Assembly (NCBI GenBank): GCA_903858935.1 | Contig: CAIOKO010000037.1 | Location: 1 to 48,847 of the forward strand | Reading direction: 5' to 3' | Source of the DNA: an uncultured Schlesneria sp. | GTDB taxonomy: Bacteria > Planctomycetota > Planctomycetia > Planctomycetales > Planctomycetaceae | Length of the DNA: 48,847 bases | Part shown: piece by piece, positions 18,817 through 28,072 of the stretch | Position numbering within the stretch: position 1 is the first letter of the stretch | How the letters are laid out: every line of letters starts with the position of its first letter | The notes under the pieces: generated by a model | Told to the model about the DNA's origin: nothing | Database searches by the model: none | The model's input: the letters and a program-made list of their open reading frames with translations, nothing else | Program-made: the position numbers and the translations under genes

Positions 18817-21800
18817 GCTGCGACGGGGGCTCGAGTAGACTCAACCGCAACTACGGTGGATTCTCTTCTCCAACGGATTCCGTCACTAAAAATTATCGTA
18901 TTCAGATCTTTCGTCACGCAGAAAGTCAGCTGCGGGGTCAAATCAGGATTGTCCCCCTTGATTCGAAACATCGCTTTTCCCTGGAATGGATTGTCACCAA
19001 CATTGTTATTCCACGAACCGACTCCACTTTTCCACCAAACCTTTGCCTCGGGTTCTGGCGCAAACGAGAGAGTTGTTTGGTCGGATGCCACTTTAATTGT
19101 TGCAATATTTCCGGCGTCATCCTTCCACTTACCTTCGAGACTTGTCGAATTCGCTAGTTTGTCAGCAGCCTTAACACCGTCCTTCAGCCACGTGTTTCCA
19201 TCGCTGAAGACGATCTGAAATGGCGTCTGGTCGTGACCCGCATATGCCGCACAAAATGGGACTAATTTTGAATTCGGAACCTTCGGTGCGAAATTCAACG
19301 TTCCAACCCAAGGTGCAGAATACGATGAGCTACCGATTCCCTCGTTAAACCGGCCCTTGTATTCGTAAGGGCGTTTAAAAACGGTGGGGTTTTCTGGTGC
19401 GTCTTTTTCTTCCTCGATATAGACACGAACGGAGCCGTGATCGTCAAAGACTTCTAATTTCTTTGAGCCAACGTTCCAGATTCCAGCGAGGCTATGAGGC
19501 CTTGGTGTTACTGCAACCATGCTCATCATGCCACGATCTTCATGTCGCAGAATGTGACAATGAAAAACCCATGAGGCGAACACATTTGCGTCTTCTGTGA
19601 CAGTCCATTCGTCCGGTTCGAGATCGTTCGTCGACGACGTGGGAGCATGTCGCTTTGTTGGCTTTTGATCAGGTACATTTATCCATGTCTTAAAACGGAC
19701 ATAACCGTGGGGTGGAATTAGAATCGTGTCCCACCAATTCCCAACCACCCAGCCAAATGTCTTGTTTGTTTCGGCAAGACTCGCTGGCTCCCACTTTACG
19801 CTCTTCTGCACAGGGTCCCAGATGATTTTGCGTAAATTCCATTTTGCGGGACTGCCGTCATAACTCAGTTGCCCAACTTCTTCCACAAAAAACGGACTGA
19901 TGTGAATGTGGAACGGATGGTAAATATCAGAATTGTTGACAAGGAGCCATTCTTCCGATGTGGTCGCTTCCGGGGGACGTGAATCGGGAAATCCTGTCAC
20001 TGATTTATAGTCTGGCAGAGAGTCAGTGCTGTAGTCATAGGAGTAATATGAGTTCCCGTCTTTCGTTACCAGTTTGACTGGCCTGTAATACCCTGGATTC
20101 GTGTTGAGAATCTCCGGCTTCACGCGCGTGAGTTTATGTTCGGTGTCCGTAACGCCAGTTTGTCCCTTGGCGATCAGGGGTTGGATCTGATTCGTCCAAA
20201 GCCCGTTTGTCGGATTGAATGCGCCCATGTTGGGCATTTCATTCAGAAGGGGTTTTCGAATAAACGATGTTGCATCCGGGTTGCCGACAAAATCGGACGT
20301 GCTGAATTGTCGTCCATCAATCCAGAACTGTTGAATCGTCACGGACTGGTTGCCTGTTGTCTGCTGCTGATATTCAAATGTCGTACCAGCCTTATCGAAG
20401 ACGACGGTTCGACGAAAATCTACCGGACGCTCAAATGGGGCGACGTATTCTGGTATCCCCTGATCAAGGGTTCCCATCCGATTCATGACAGTCAGTTTTG
20501 TATTCGCTTGATCTCCCGTCGGACTGATTCGACTCAATGCCGCATCCAGTGACGCAAGGTTGTCATCGTACTTAAGCCCCCCCTCTTCTGGCTTTACGAT
20601 TTCCACAACCATTAAGTAATCATTTGTTACTCCGGCTCCAGCTCCACTGTATGGTTGCCATTTCTGGTCCACACCGATGATGCCGTTCGGGTCCGTGGAA
20701 TCAATAGCGTGCGGCGGTGCAAATACCGCAGAAACCGGCCCGATGTTGTCGGCGGGCTTTTGACCTCGAAGCAATGGAACAAGAGATTGAGATGCACCTT
20801 TCCCATCGTCAGACCCATCTGCCTGCACAGCTGATGCCCAATTCACCGTAAATTGCGTGAAATCAGTACCAAGATTGTAGGGGTCGGGAGCTATATTTGC
20901 GATAACTGGCGGCTGCGATACGACGTTAACAGCACTTGTTGTCTTATCTTTCAGCTTACCTTTTGTCAGCGCCTGATACCGCCATTCGCCATTCTCGTCT
21001 GCAAACAAAGAATCTTCAGGATACGCTAATGCTAATCCTTGAACGGGCGGTGGATCACTAGGATAATTCTTAAATACAAAATAGACGGAACCAACTTTCG
21101 CATTGTCGTTTGATTGCACCAGCAGATCACTTCGATTTCCCGACGATCCAAACGTCGGCCTCACCGCAGAAATCGGCACCGCGTGACTTAAAGTGACTCC
21201 GTCGATTGCAACCATGTTCACTGACCCATCGAATTTGGATTCATTTGGGTCGTCAAACTTGAATGTCAACGGAACATCTGAATTGAAGAACTTTTCAGGA
21301 ACGCCACCCGACATCGGCTGCGGTATATACTTCTGGTAGTTATCCTTAGTAATACCTTTTAAGTCTTCGCGCATCGCTGCAGGAATCGGAGAAAAAAGGA
21401 TCTTACCGACCCAGATATTGGATTGCTGCTGGTGATTTGCACCTGCAACGATGAAACGCCAGCGTTCAACTTGCCCTTGTGGAAGTTGGATCACCGGTGC
21501 ATATTTGCCATTGACCGTGAGAACGGGAGAGTTGTCACCTGGACGGATATTTGCACGGGCACCGGCGTCCCTGCGTTGTTGCTGTCGACGAAGATTTGAT
21601 CCAGTCCCCTGGCCGTTGACTCCAAAATTTTGAATTTCCTGAGTCACGAGTACGCGATCATGTCTGGTATCACACAGTCCGGGAACGAGATCGTCCTGAT
21701 CGTTTTTAGGCCGGATGACCAATGCCCCCGCCATTCCGTTTTCGACCTGAATCGATGTCGCACCGTGTCGATGGCTGTGATACCAGTGCGTGCCTGGTAA

Positions 21801-22532
21801 ATGATCTGCGGGAATCTTGTATTGATAGCGGCGCTGCCACCATTGATTGATGTTTTGAACCAGGATCTGCTGATTCGATGAAAGTGCCGAGGGATCACCG
21901 TCCTGCGGTAAAATCAAAACGGCCACATTGTCTTGCTTGGGATCGACATGCAGGCCATGGACGTGCAGATTGACTTCGTTGAAGCCGTGAGGAATATTGA
22001 CCTCATGTGTTGCACTCTCAGTCAATTCATCGGATGTTTGTTGCGTAACCTGCAGGTTGTTTTGCAAATCGTTCAACCAGGGGTTGTCGCTGACGTTCAA
22101 GAAATTGTGGAGTCGAATTCGCAGAAAATCGCCTGGACGAAACTCAAAGGTCGGCCCTGGTATCCCCGCTTTCGGAGGCTCAACCGCGTCACGAACATCT
22201 TTAAAAAACAAGCGAGCTCGACGAGTCAACTCGGGACTCTCTGGTTCTTGCAACTGGTAAGCGCGTGTCCAAATCTGTGTGGGCTGTCCCTTCGCGTCAA
22301 CTTTACCCGGGATGGTATAGGTGCCGAAGACTGTAAATAACTGTTCATCGATAACACCAGGCAGGCCAGGCTCGGCTCGCTTCGGATTCACAATTTCCGG
22401 ACGATCAATCCGGTACCGATTGACCTGTTGTTCCTGTGCACGCGATTGTTCTGTGCTCTGGAAGACGACAGCCGCTAACGCCAGAAAGCATAAGAAGCGT
22501 CTGTCTCGAATCCGAAAAACTTCGCTCTTCAT
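17970..22532 (-). CDS. Giant secreted multicopper oxidase with tandem C-terminal domains
   Basis: 1520 residues with a signal peptide (about 1-33, ending SRAQ). All four copper-binding motifs are visible: HVHG (190-193), HWYHSHRHG (249-257), HPFHIH (872-877) and HCHILRHEDRGMM (991-1003). The last includes Cys-His for electron transfer and an axial Met of the type 1 copper. The oxidase part spans about 1010 residues, roughly twice a laccase, with the surplus between the second and third motifs. A middle segment (1013-1240) contains two sequences with a VFSDGNTW / IFSDGIRW motif. Then come two tandem copies of a 134-146 residue domain (1241-1386 and 1387-1520) with AGDKITWKVTGSNHGIVFP. That phrase resembles a cupredoxin His-loop, but the usual C-terminal Cys ligand is missing. 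Likely oxidises phenolics or metal ions outside the cytoplasm; substrate unknown. It lies 65 bases after the TPR-redoxin gene. Confidence 0.93.
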   Translation of the reverse strand: MKSEVFRIRDRRFLCFLALAAVVFQSTEQSRAQEQQVNRYRIDRPEIVNPKRAEPGLPGVIDEQLFTVFGTYTIPGKVDAKGQPTQIWTRAYQLQEPESPELTRRARLFFKDVRDAVEPPKAGIPGPTFEFRPGDFLRIRLHNFLNVSDNPWLNDLQNNLQVTQQTSDELTESATHEVNIPHGFNEVNLHVHGLHVDPKQDNVAVLILPQDGDPSALSSNQQILVQNINQWWQRRYQYKIPADHLPGTHWYHSHRHGATSIQVENGMAGALVIRPKNDQDDLVPGLCDTRHDRVLVTQEIQNFGVNGQGTGSNLRRQQQRRDAGARANIRPGDNSPVLTVNGKYAPVIQLPQGQVERWRFIVAGANHQQQSNIWVGKILFSPIPAAMREDLKGITKDNYQKYIPQPMSGGVPEKFFNSDVPLTFKFDDPNESKFDGSVNMVAIDGVTLSHAVPISAVRPTFGSSGNRSDLLVQSNDNAKVGSVYFVFKNYPSDPPPVQGLALAYPEDSLFADENGEWRYQALTKGKLKDKTTSAVNVVSQPPVIANIAPDPYNLGTDFTQFTVNWASAVQADGSDDGKGASQSLVPLLRGQKPADNIGPVSAVFAPPHAIDSTDPNGIIGVDQKWQPYSGAGAGVTNDYLMVVEIVKPEEGGLKYDDNLASLDAALSRISPTGDQANTKLTVMNRMGTLDQGIPEYVAPFERPVDFRRTVVFDKAGTTFEYQQQTTGNQSVTIQQFWIDGRQFSTSDFVGNPDATSFIRKPLLNEMPNMGAFNPTNGLWTNQIQPLIAKGQTGVTDTEHKLTRVKPEILNTNPGYYRPVKLVTKDGNSYYSYDYSTDSLPDYKSVTGFPDSRPPEATTSEEWLLVNNSDIYHPFHIHISPFFVEEVGQLSYDGSPAKWNLRKIIWDPVQKSVKWEPASLAETNKTFGWVVGNWWDTILIPPHGYVRFKTWINVPDQKPTKRHAPTSSTNDLEPDEWTVTEDANVFASWVFHCHILRHEDRGMMSMVAVTPRPHSLAGIWNVGSKKLEVFDDHGSVRVYIEEEKDAPENPTVFKRPYEYKGRFNEGIGSSSYSAPWVGTLNFAPKVPNSKLVPFCAAYAGHDQTPFQIVFSDGNTWLKDGVKAADKLANSTSLEGKWKDDAGNIATIKVASDQTTLSFAPEPEAKVWWKSGVGSWNNNVGDNPFQGKAMFRIKGDNPDLTPQLTFCVTKDLNTIIFSDGIRWRRESTVVAVESTRAPVAATSLKTTCVIHGLANMNLVFVPETGAARTIEIVGTNTPAKWTVTIDGADATPATQTSASPGQVKVHAGDKITWKVTGSNHGIVFPTQAAAEQLFAFDTTQGQTLGTSTARVGFAWGTAGFGAGTTLAVATVKPFATVALTPPVAEAVVSLKTTCVVHGLANMNLVFVPETGAARTIEIVGTNTPAKWTVTIDGADATPATQTSASPGQVKVHAGDKITWKVTGSNHGIVFPTQAAAEKLFAFDTAQGQTLGASSAKAGFTWGTNGFGAGKTLAVGTVKAQSE

Positions 22533-22597
22533 AGTTCCGCTCGCTTGTTAATGGAAATAAACAACACTTCCAGGCAAAGGCTTGTGCTTTTGATTTA

Positions 22598-24799
22598 CTA
22601 AGGACTGGAACGAACCAACTCAAATGGTAATTCGTCTCCAAGCGATAACACTCGGATCGCTTCGCTAAGTAATAATCTGGTAGCCATAAATGGCTCGGGG
22701 CTGACGTTTTGCCAGATGATCCCTCCGTGTGCATCGACCAAAAAGCTGCCGTGCAAGGGCTTTTGTTTCAGGCAGTCAAATGCGCCATAAGCGCGAAACG
22801 CCGTTTCCGCCTGATCTGACAGTAACTGGAACGGAATCGCATCTGCGGCACCTGTTACCTTGAATGTGTCGACCAGTCCTTCCACTGAATCGGTGCTGAC
22901 AGCGACAACGGCAATCCCCGCGCGTTCAAAACCTTCCTTAAGCGGAGCCAGCGATCGCAATTGTTCGATGCAATGCGGACATCCAGCGCCAAGATAGAAT
23001 ACGAATAGCACGGGCTTTCCGCGAAATTCCTCAAGGGAAACGGCCTTCCCGTGACGGTCTTGCAGCGAAAACGACTCTGCTGACAGGCGGATTTGCGTCG
23101 CCTTCGCACCACTGGATCGAGGAGGATCGTTGGCTGACAGGTGACCACACTGCTTTGTCAATTGCTGAACAATCGGCAAATTGGCATCAGCGTTTTGAAA
23201 TCGTGATGAGAGAACCTTGAATTGCTCGGCTGCATCGTTGTCACGTCCGGCCAGTCGCAATGATCCCGCGTAATTTGACATCGCTCCAAAATTCTGCGGA
23301 CGTGCGCGAACAAGATCCTCGGCCAAACTAACGGCCATTTCGTGCTTACCAATTTCCTGAAACAGAACCACTTTCCGCTGTGGCGGAATTCGAGTGGATG
23401 CAGCAATGACATCGGATGGACGACCTCCGACCAGGATTTGTTCGCAGACATTTAACTCTTCACAGTAAGTCTCAACAAGCTGCCGCAGATTTCGAGAATA
23501 CTGTTGATTGTCATCGAACGGCTGAAATCGCTCGGCAAGCGTTTGTAACTTACCTCTCTGCTGCCTGAATCCGTTCACATTTTTTCGACCAAATTGTGCA
23601 ACCGCAATTGCATAGATTCTATGAGCAGTAATCTCGGGATTGGTTGATTGCAAATAATTGGATTCATCGACCGCGATGACTTGGTCCCAGAGATGAAATT
23701 CGAGCAGCAATTCCAGCAGCAGTTTTTGCCCAGCCTCAGCCGTAGAAAGTGATTGCTGAGGCATCGAAGCCAGCATATGCAGCAGCATCGTGCTTGACTC
23801 GAACGGTGGCGCGGCGACTCGCGCCGGATCGAGATTCGGTATTTTGATGAGTTGCCCGGCCAATGTTATTGCTTCATGAACCCGGCCCATTCGACTGAAA
23901 TGGATCGCGAGTTGAATCTGGTTCTCGACCGAACCACTGACGTCACCGAACCAAACTCGATCATTTATCATCTGCTTATGAATGGCCACGGCAGACGCCT
24001 CAAAACAATCGATGGCTTGCTCCATCTGCCCCGACTGCGAATAGACCAAACCTGCGGCGGTCAGCGCTGGCGGTGACGCAAACAGGATCTGGCGAACTTG
24101 CTTAGCAGCCCCCAAGGCCCGCGAAGGCTGTTCGGTTCCCCAGAGGCGCAGGGTGTAACAACTGATCGGATGTTCGGGAACGGCCCATTCAACCTGTGCA
24201 ATTAATGCTTCGACGGCAGACCGGAATTGGATTGGAAACCCTGCGTCACGGTTATTCAGAAACTGTCGTACAAGAAACGCCTTAGCCTCAACGTCGTCAG
24301 GAAATTCGGTCGCAAGCCGATCGAGCGCCGTCAGAAACTTAAGCCGACGCGATTTTTCATCACGGTCTTGATCAACGTACTCAACCAGTATTTCAATCCA
24401 TCGCCGTTCGCGAAAAGAAACTCGATTTTTTAGATTGTCCGCGCGGCGGGCAAACTCCATTGCCAACTTAGGGTTTTCTAAACTCGTGACTGTAAGCCCC
24501 CACCACGCCATTGCACAATCCGGCTCAAGCCTCGATGCAAAGTTGAAAGACTTTTCCGCTTGAACAGAATCAAATGCGTGAAGCTGCGCAATGGCCTGAT
24601 TGAAATATTGCTGCGTCTCTCTCTGACCACAGGTGATCGGGAAGCTGACGTTACCAAGCCCGGTCAAATTGACTGACGGTTGGCGCGTTCGCAGATTAAA
24701 AGGGTTGCCTGCAGCAGGATCATCAGCAAAACAAGAACAACAACCGAATGTGAACAAAAACACCCGCAACCGGATTAGGATTGAACTTAGACGCCGCAT
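22598..24799 (-). CDS. Secreted TPR protein with C-terminal AhpC/TSA-type redoxin domain
   Basis: 733 residues with a signal peptide (about 1-25, ending CCSCFA). Residues 50-550 are helical TPR-like repeats, for example QYFNQAIAQLHAFDSVQAEKS and YSQSGQMEQAIDCFEASA. The last 170 residues form a thioredoxin-fold peroxiredoxin/TlpA-type domain: FSLQDRHGKAVSLEEFRGKP, then FYLGAGCPHC with a CPHC pair (Cys607, Cys610), and GSFLVDAHGGIIWQ. The two cysteines suggest a disulphide reductase/peroxidase outside the cytoplasm. It lies directly upstream of the multicopper oxidase on the same strand with a 65-base gap, so the two are probably one operon. The TPR part may dock the oxidase or another client (inference). 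Confidence 0.88.
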   Translation of the reverse strand: MRRLSSILIRLRVFLFTFGCCSCFADDPAAGNPFNLRTRQPSVNLTGLGNVSFPITCGQRETQQYFNQAIAQLHAFDSVQAEKSFNFASRLEPDCAMAWWGLTVTSLENPKLAMEFARRADNLKNRVSFRERRWIEILVEYVDQDRDEKSRRLKFLTALDRLATEFPDDVEAKAFLVRQFLNNRDAGFPIQFRSAVEALIAQVEWAVPEHPISCYTLRLWGTEQPSRALGAAKQVRQILFASPPALTAAGLVYSQSGQMEQAIDCFEASAVAIHKQMINDRVWFGDVSGSVENQIQLAIHFSRMGRVHEAITLAGQLIKIPNLDPARVAAPPFESSTMLLHMLASMPQQSLSTAEAGQKLLLELLLEFHLWDQVIAVDESNYLQSTNPEITAHRIYAIAVAQFGRKNVNGFRQQRGKLQTLAERFQPFDDNQQYSRNLRQLVETYCEELNVCEQILVGGRPSDVIAASTRIPPQRKVVLFQEIGKHEMAVSLAEDLVRARPQNFGAMSNYAGSLRLAGRDNDAAEQFKVLSSRFQNADANLPIVQQLTKQCGHLSANDPPRSSGAKATQIRLSAESFSLQDRHGKAVSLEEFRGKPVLFVFYLGAGCPHCIEQLRSLAPLKEGFERAGIAVVAVSTDSVEGLVDTFKVTGAADAIPFQLLSDQAETAFRAYGAFDCLKQKPLHGSFLVDAHGGIIWQNVSPEPFMATRLLLSEAIRVLSLGDELPFELVRSSP

Positions 24800-25505
24800 T
24801 TTCTTGCCCAGAATTTACGGAAGTGTCGGTCACAACACTGGAAAAACAAAGTCCAACACCAATAAAGCGACGCATTTTAATAGCAGCTTGCGTTCGCGCC
24901 GAAAAATAACGCTTTCTCGCAACAACCCAGAGGCAATAACGAATCATTAAACAACAAAATCGAACACTGACAGGAGATTAATGCAACTTCATTGTTTTTT
25001 CAATTCACCTCGAATTCTTTGATCAAAAAGTACCCCGCGCGCTCAATACTTTCATGCGATAACCCCGTAAACTGAAACTGTCATCAGCTAGGGCATTATG
25101 ATCTTCAGTTTTCCGACTGAGAGGGATGAGACTTTGGCAAACTGTCGCGAGATTTGATTTATCGAAAATTGTGTTCAGCCGCGAGTTTCTCGACGGTCAA
25201 CTCCTGCCGGTAGTATTTAAGTAACCGAAAAGACGGTACTCGCTGACGCTATTAGCCTGATGGAAACTCTCACATCGATCACGGGAAACCTGTTGGGGAA
25301 CTCCTGTTTCCCGCGTCGGTGACATGTCCACCCGAGCACACCTCAGTTTCGACATATTACCGAAGGTTTGGAATGGGCAAGTCGAATCAAAATCTTGTTG
25401 GTTGAGAGCGAGTTCGCAAGCCGGTACCATCCGCAGATTGAATGGATTGACCTGACCACATCGTGCGGAGGCTCTTTATGACTAACCGCGCACGGAGGCT
25501 GTTTT
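24800..25505. promoter_or_regulatory. Large divergent spacer between the TPR-redoxin gene and the DNA methyltransferase
   Basis: About 700 bases. The left half is AT-rich and should hold the promoter for the redoxin-oxidase unit. The right end holds a duplicated ribosome-binding-site/start element (25465-25480 and 25493-25508). One minus-strand frame (25197-25430) is open, but it has no ribosome binding site or recognisable content and is not called. Confidence 0.45.
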
Positions 25506-25537
25506 ATGCTGGACTTAAACACGATTCACCGTCTTGA
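25478..25537 (+). CDS. Possible 19-residue leader peptide overlapping the methyltransferase start
   Basis: A GGAGG site with good spacing precedes an ATG that opens a 19-codon frame ending in TGA at 25537. It overlaps the first 30 bases of the methyltransferase in another frame. The site CGGAGGCTcTTTATG is almost repeated 28 bases later as CGGAGGCTgTTTTATG at the true gene start. Translation of the leader could couple to or dampen methyltransferase synthesis. It could also be a non-functional duplication. Confidence 0.3.
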   Translation: MTNRARRLFYAGLKHDSPS

Positions 25538-26429
25538 TTGCATCGAAGCCATGCAGCAATTGGACGAGGGATGTGTCGATCTCGTATTCGCCGATCCTCC
25601 TTTTAACATCGGCTACAAGTACGACGTCTACAAGGATCGCAAAGCGCCACGGGAATATCTCGACTGGTCGCGCCAGTGGATCAGCAGTGTCCACCGCGTG
25701 CTGAAACCGGCAGGCACGTTCTGGCTGGCGATCGGTGACGATTACGCTGCCGAACTGAAGATTCTCAGTCAGGATGTCGGCTTCTATTGTCGTAGCTGGG
25801 TACTCTGGTACTACACATTTGGAGTGAACTGCAAACTCAAGTTCAGCCGCTCGCACACACATATCTTCCACTTCGTGAAAGATCCTAAGAAGTTCACCTT
25901 CAATGGCGCGGCCATCGCCGTTCCTTCGGCACGGCAAACGGTCTACGCCGATACCCGAGCGGCCAAAGACGGTCGACTTCCCGATGACACCTGGATCCTA
26001 CGACCCCAAGACCTGGTTGAGGGACTCAACCCCGACGAAGACACGTGGTACTTCCCTCGGGTCGCTGGAACATTTAAAGAGCGAGAAGGCTTTCACGGCT
26101 GCCAGATGCCGGAACAATTGCTCGGCCGCATTATCAAGGTTAGCTCTAATCCTGGCGAACTGGTTCTCGACCCCTTCAGCGGCAGTGCCACCACCGTCTC
26201 CGTCGCCAAAAAGCTCGGTCGTCAATTTGTCTCCTTCGACATCAGCGACGAATACATTACTCGAGGAATGGATCGGCTTTCCAAAATTGAACCAGGTGAC
26301 GCATTGGACGGAGCCCCTGAACCAAAAGTGAGTGCCCCCGCGACTCCGTCCAAGGGAGTCAAAAAGGGGAAGCTTGCAAAGCCTAAGAAAAAGGTGACTG
26401 AAGTATCACTGTTGAACTGGGACAACTGA
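25506..26429 (+). CDS. Beta-class DNA methyltransferase (N6-adenine or N4-cytosine), orphan
   Basis: 307 residues. Transfers methyl from SAM to an exocyclic amino group in DNA. Motif IV DPPF (30-33) comes first, then the target recognition region, then motif [10 protein letters not shown] (222-230) followed by [10 protein letters not shown]. That order defines the beta class. The C-terminal 40 residues are Lys/Pro-rich ([14 protein letters not shown]) and may bind DNA non-specifically. No restriction endonuclease or specificity subunit is adjacent, so it is an orphan enzyme that could serve regulation or protection. The start follows GGAGG with a 7-base spacer. The next gene, coding a SEC-C protein, is 127 bases downstream on the same strand. 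Confidence 0.92.
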   Translation: MLDLNTIHRLDCIEAMQQLDEGCVDLVFADPPFNIGYKYDVYKDRKAPREYLDWSRQWISSVHRVLKPAGTFWLAIGDDYAAELKILSQDVGFYCRSWVLWYYTFGVNCKLKFSRSHTHIFHFVKDPKKFTFNGAAIAVPSARQTVYADTRAAKDGRLPDDTWILRPQDLVEGLNPDEDTWYFPRVAGTFKEREGFHGCQMPEQLLGRIIKVSSNPGELVLDPFSGSATTVSVAKKLGRQFVSFDISDEYITRGMDRLSKIEPGDALDGAPEPKVSAPATPSKGVKKGKLAKPKKKVTEVSLLNWDN

Positions 26430-26509
26430 TCGGTTCGCATTGGCTGCTGAACCACGGATTCCTGCAATGGAACGTTCAACTGCCTACAATGCGGATCCTC
26501 TAAATGAAG

Positions 26510-26533
26510 CGTTTCCAGCCCGGGCTTGAAACG
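26510..26533. repeat. 24-bp palindrome between methyltransferase and SEC-C genes
   Basis: CGTTTCCAGCCC is followed directly by its near-complement GGGCTTGAAACG (one mismatch). It ends 23 bases before the SEC-C gene start. It could be an operator for a dimeric regulator or the base of a terminator, but no U-tract follows. Confidence 0.5.
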
Positions 26534-26556
26534 AGAATTCTAAGAAAGTCACCAGT

Positions 26557-28017
26557 ATGCCTGGCCGGAATGATCAATGTCCGTGTGGTAGTGGGCAAAA
26601 ATATAAACGGTGTTGCCTGTCAAAAGACCGAGATGCAAAAGATGCTCAAATCAAGGCAGATCAACTTGAGCGGGAAGCGAAAGCGGCGGCTAATGGTCCT
26701 CCGATTCTAGTCTCCCAGGAGGATGTGACCTCGAATTTATCTTCAAAAACGTCCGTTGCGTCACCTGCGCCGAAGTCCGTAATTTCGCCCCCGCCTGAAG
26801 ACCCTCTCATGGAGGCGATTTATGCTCGCTGGAATGAATTTGAGGAGGCGGATGAAGATCTCCAGCCTGCGTTGTTCCTGAAAACTCTGGAAGAACCCGA
26901 GTTAATGGATGACGAGATGGCTTATGGCATGTTGAGCGCCATCTATTACAATGGGCCCAAGTCACCAGAACCGAACCGCATTGAGGAATTTGTCGGTTTG
27001 TTGCGAGAGCGACTGCCAGGCGTTTACGCCACCAGCCGAATATACTATTTGCATTGGTTGGTCTTGAATGCCAATGCGTCTCACAAACCAGAACGCCTGC
27101 TTGAATTGGCTTGCGAGATCGCTGAAATCGCGGGCGATGAAGTTGATATCTATTCTCAAGTCGTCCACCTTCTTGCTTACCACGGCTATCTGGAAGCGCT
27201 TTCAAAGGCGAGTCGTATCGCCTGGCCATTGATCAAGGTTTCCGAGCGTATTAGGTGGGGACAACAGGAATACGCCATCTGGGGTGCCAAATGCGTCCTT
27301 TATGAGAGATTGGAGCAGACGCCGGACCTTGACGGTGGCGACCCTCAATTGATCGAACAAATGATGTACTTCGTGGATGATTTACAACTCGACTGGCTCA
27401 AAGGGTACGTGGATCAAACAAGTGGTCGATCAAGCCGTAATTGGTCACTCAGTGATTTTGACTTCAAGCCCACGAAAAAGACCAAAGCAAAGCGCACGCA
27501 GGCCCTTGATAAACATCAGGCAACAAATCAGACAACAGGCGAAGATGCACTCATTGAGTTTTCGTATGAATTCGTTGGCGATGCGCACCGCCATGACGGG
27601 TTTTCATACACCAAGGCAGAATTGGCTCGACAAAACATTGTCCGTTACCTGATCGATCGGAAAGCAGGTCGCCTGGAGACGAAAGAATCAGCAAAAAATA
27701 AAGTGCAGTCTCCTGATCATCCACTGTGCCCTGATCCAAACACTCTTAGCCGTTTCCTGACTCGCATGCTCACGATGCTTAATTCTCAAAACTACGACGT
27801 CGTCGCGACGATGGAACTTTTCCCCTCCTGGCTGCGATTCCTGGAAACTCGAGGACTTATCGAACCAACTCGACGAGAGTCGACAATCGCGGACATCGGG
27901 AACTTACATACCGAATTGCTCAGCGAATTTGGACCTTCGAACGAAGATCCCGTACTTGCTGAAAACTTCCTCAAATGGCCTGAGAATATCGCGAGGTACG
28001 CAGTTCACAAGCCGTAG
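26557..28017 (+). CDS. SEC-C zinc-motif protein of unknown function
   Basis: 486 residues. The N-terminus MPGRNDQCPCGSGQKYKRCC is a textbook SEC-C motif (Cys8, Cys10, Cys19, Cys20), which chelates one zinc and is best known from the SecA tail, where it binds SecB and ribosomes. A charged, helical linker (residues 20-65) follows, then a long alpha-helical region without a family I can name (TPR-like spacing in parts, for example 175-260). The last 100 residues are also helical. SEC-C domains are often accessory parts of proteins tied to translation, secretion or nucleic-acid processing; the body here gives no enzyme motif. It lies downstream of the orphan methyltransferase with a palindrome between them. 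Confidence 0.75.
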   Translation: MPGRNDQCPCGSGQKYKRCCLSKDRDAKDAQIKADQLEREAKAAANGPPILVSQEDVTSNLSSKTSVASPAPKSVISPPPEDPLMEAIYARWNEFEEADEDLQPALFLKTLEEPELMDDEMAYGMLSAIYYNGPKSPEPNRIEEFVGLLRERLPGVYATSRIYYLHWLVLNANASHKPERLLELACEIAEIAGDEVDIYSQVVHLLAYHGYLEALSKASRIAWPLIKVSERIRWGQQEYAIWGAKCVLYERLEQTPDLDGGDPQLIEQMMYFVDDLQLDWLKGYVDQTSGRSSRNWSLSDFDFKPTKKTKAKRTQALDKHQATNQTTGEDALIEFSYEFVGDAHRHDGFSYTKAELARQNIVRYLIDRKAGRLETKESAKNKVQSPDHPLCPDPNTLSRFLTRMLTMLNSQNYDVVATMELFPSWLRFLETRGLIEPTRRESTIADIGNLHTELLSEFGPSNEDPVLAENFLKWPENIARYAVHKP

Positions 28018-28039
28018 CATGGGCTTCAGCCTGTGCTAC
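28014..28039. repeat. Dispersed palindrome over the SEC-C stop codon
   Basis: GTAGCATGGGCT and AGCCTGTGCTAC pair over 12 bases with two G-U pairs. The first arm contains the SEC-C stop codon (TAG at 28015-28017). The core GGCTTCAGCC resembles other palindromes in this window. It may double as a bidirectional terminator between two convergent genes. Confidence 0.5.
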
Positions 28040-28072
28040 CCAAAACGAGTTTGGCGTGCAACGTATTGTGAT

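Noticed and set aside
25197-25430. 77-residue minus-strand frame in the spacer before the methyltransferase
   Set aside because: No ribosome binding site, no hydrophobic or domain pattern, and no partner; it looks like chance.
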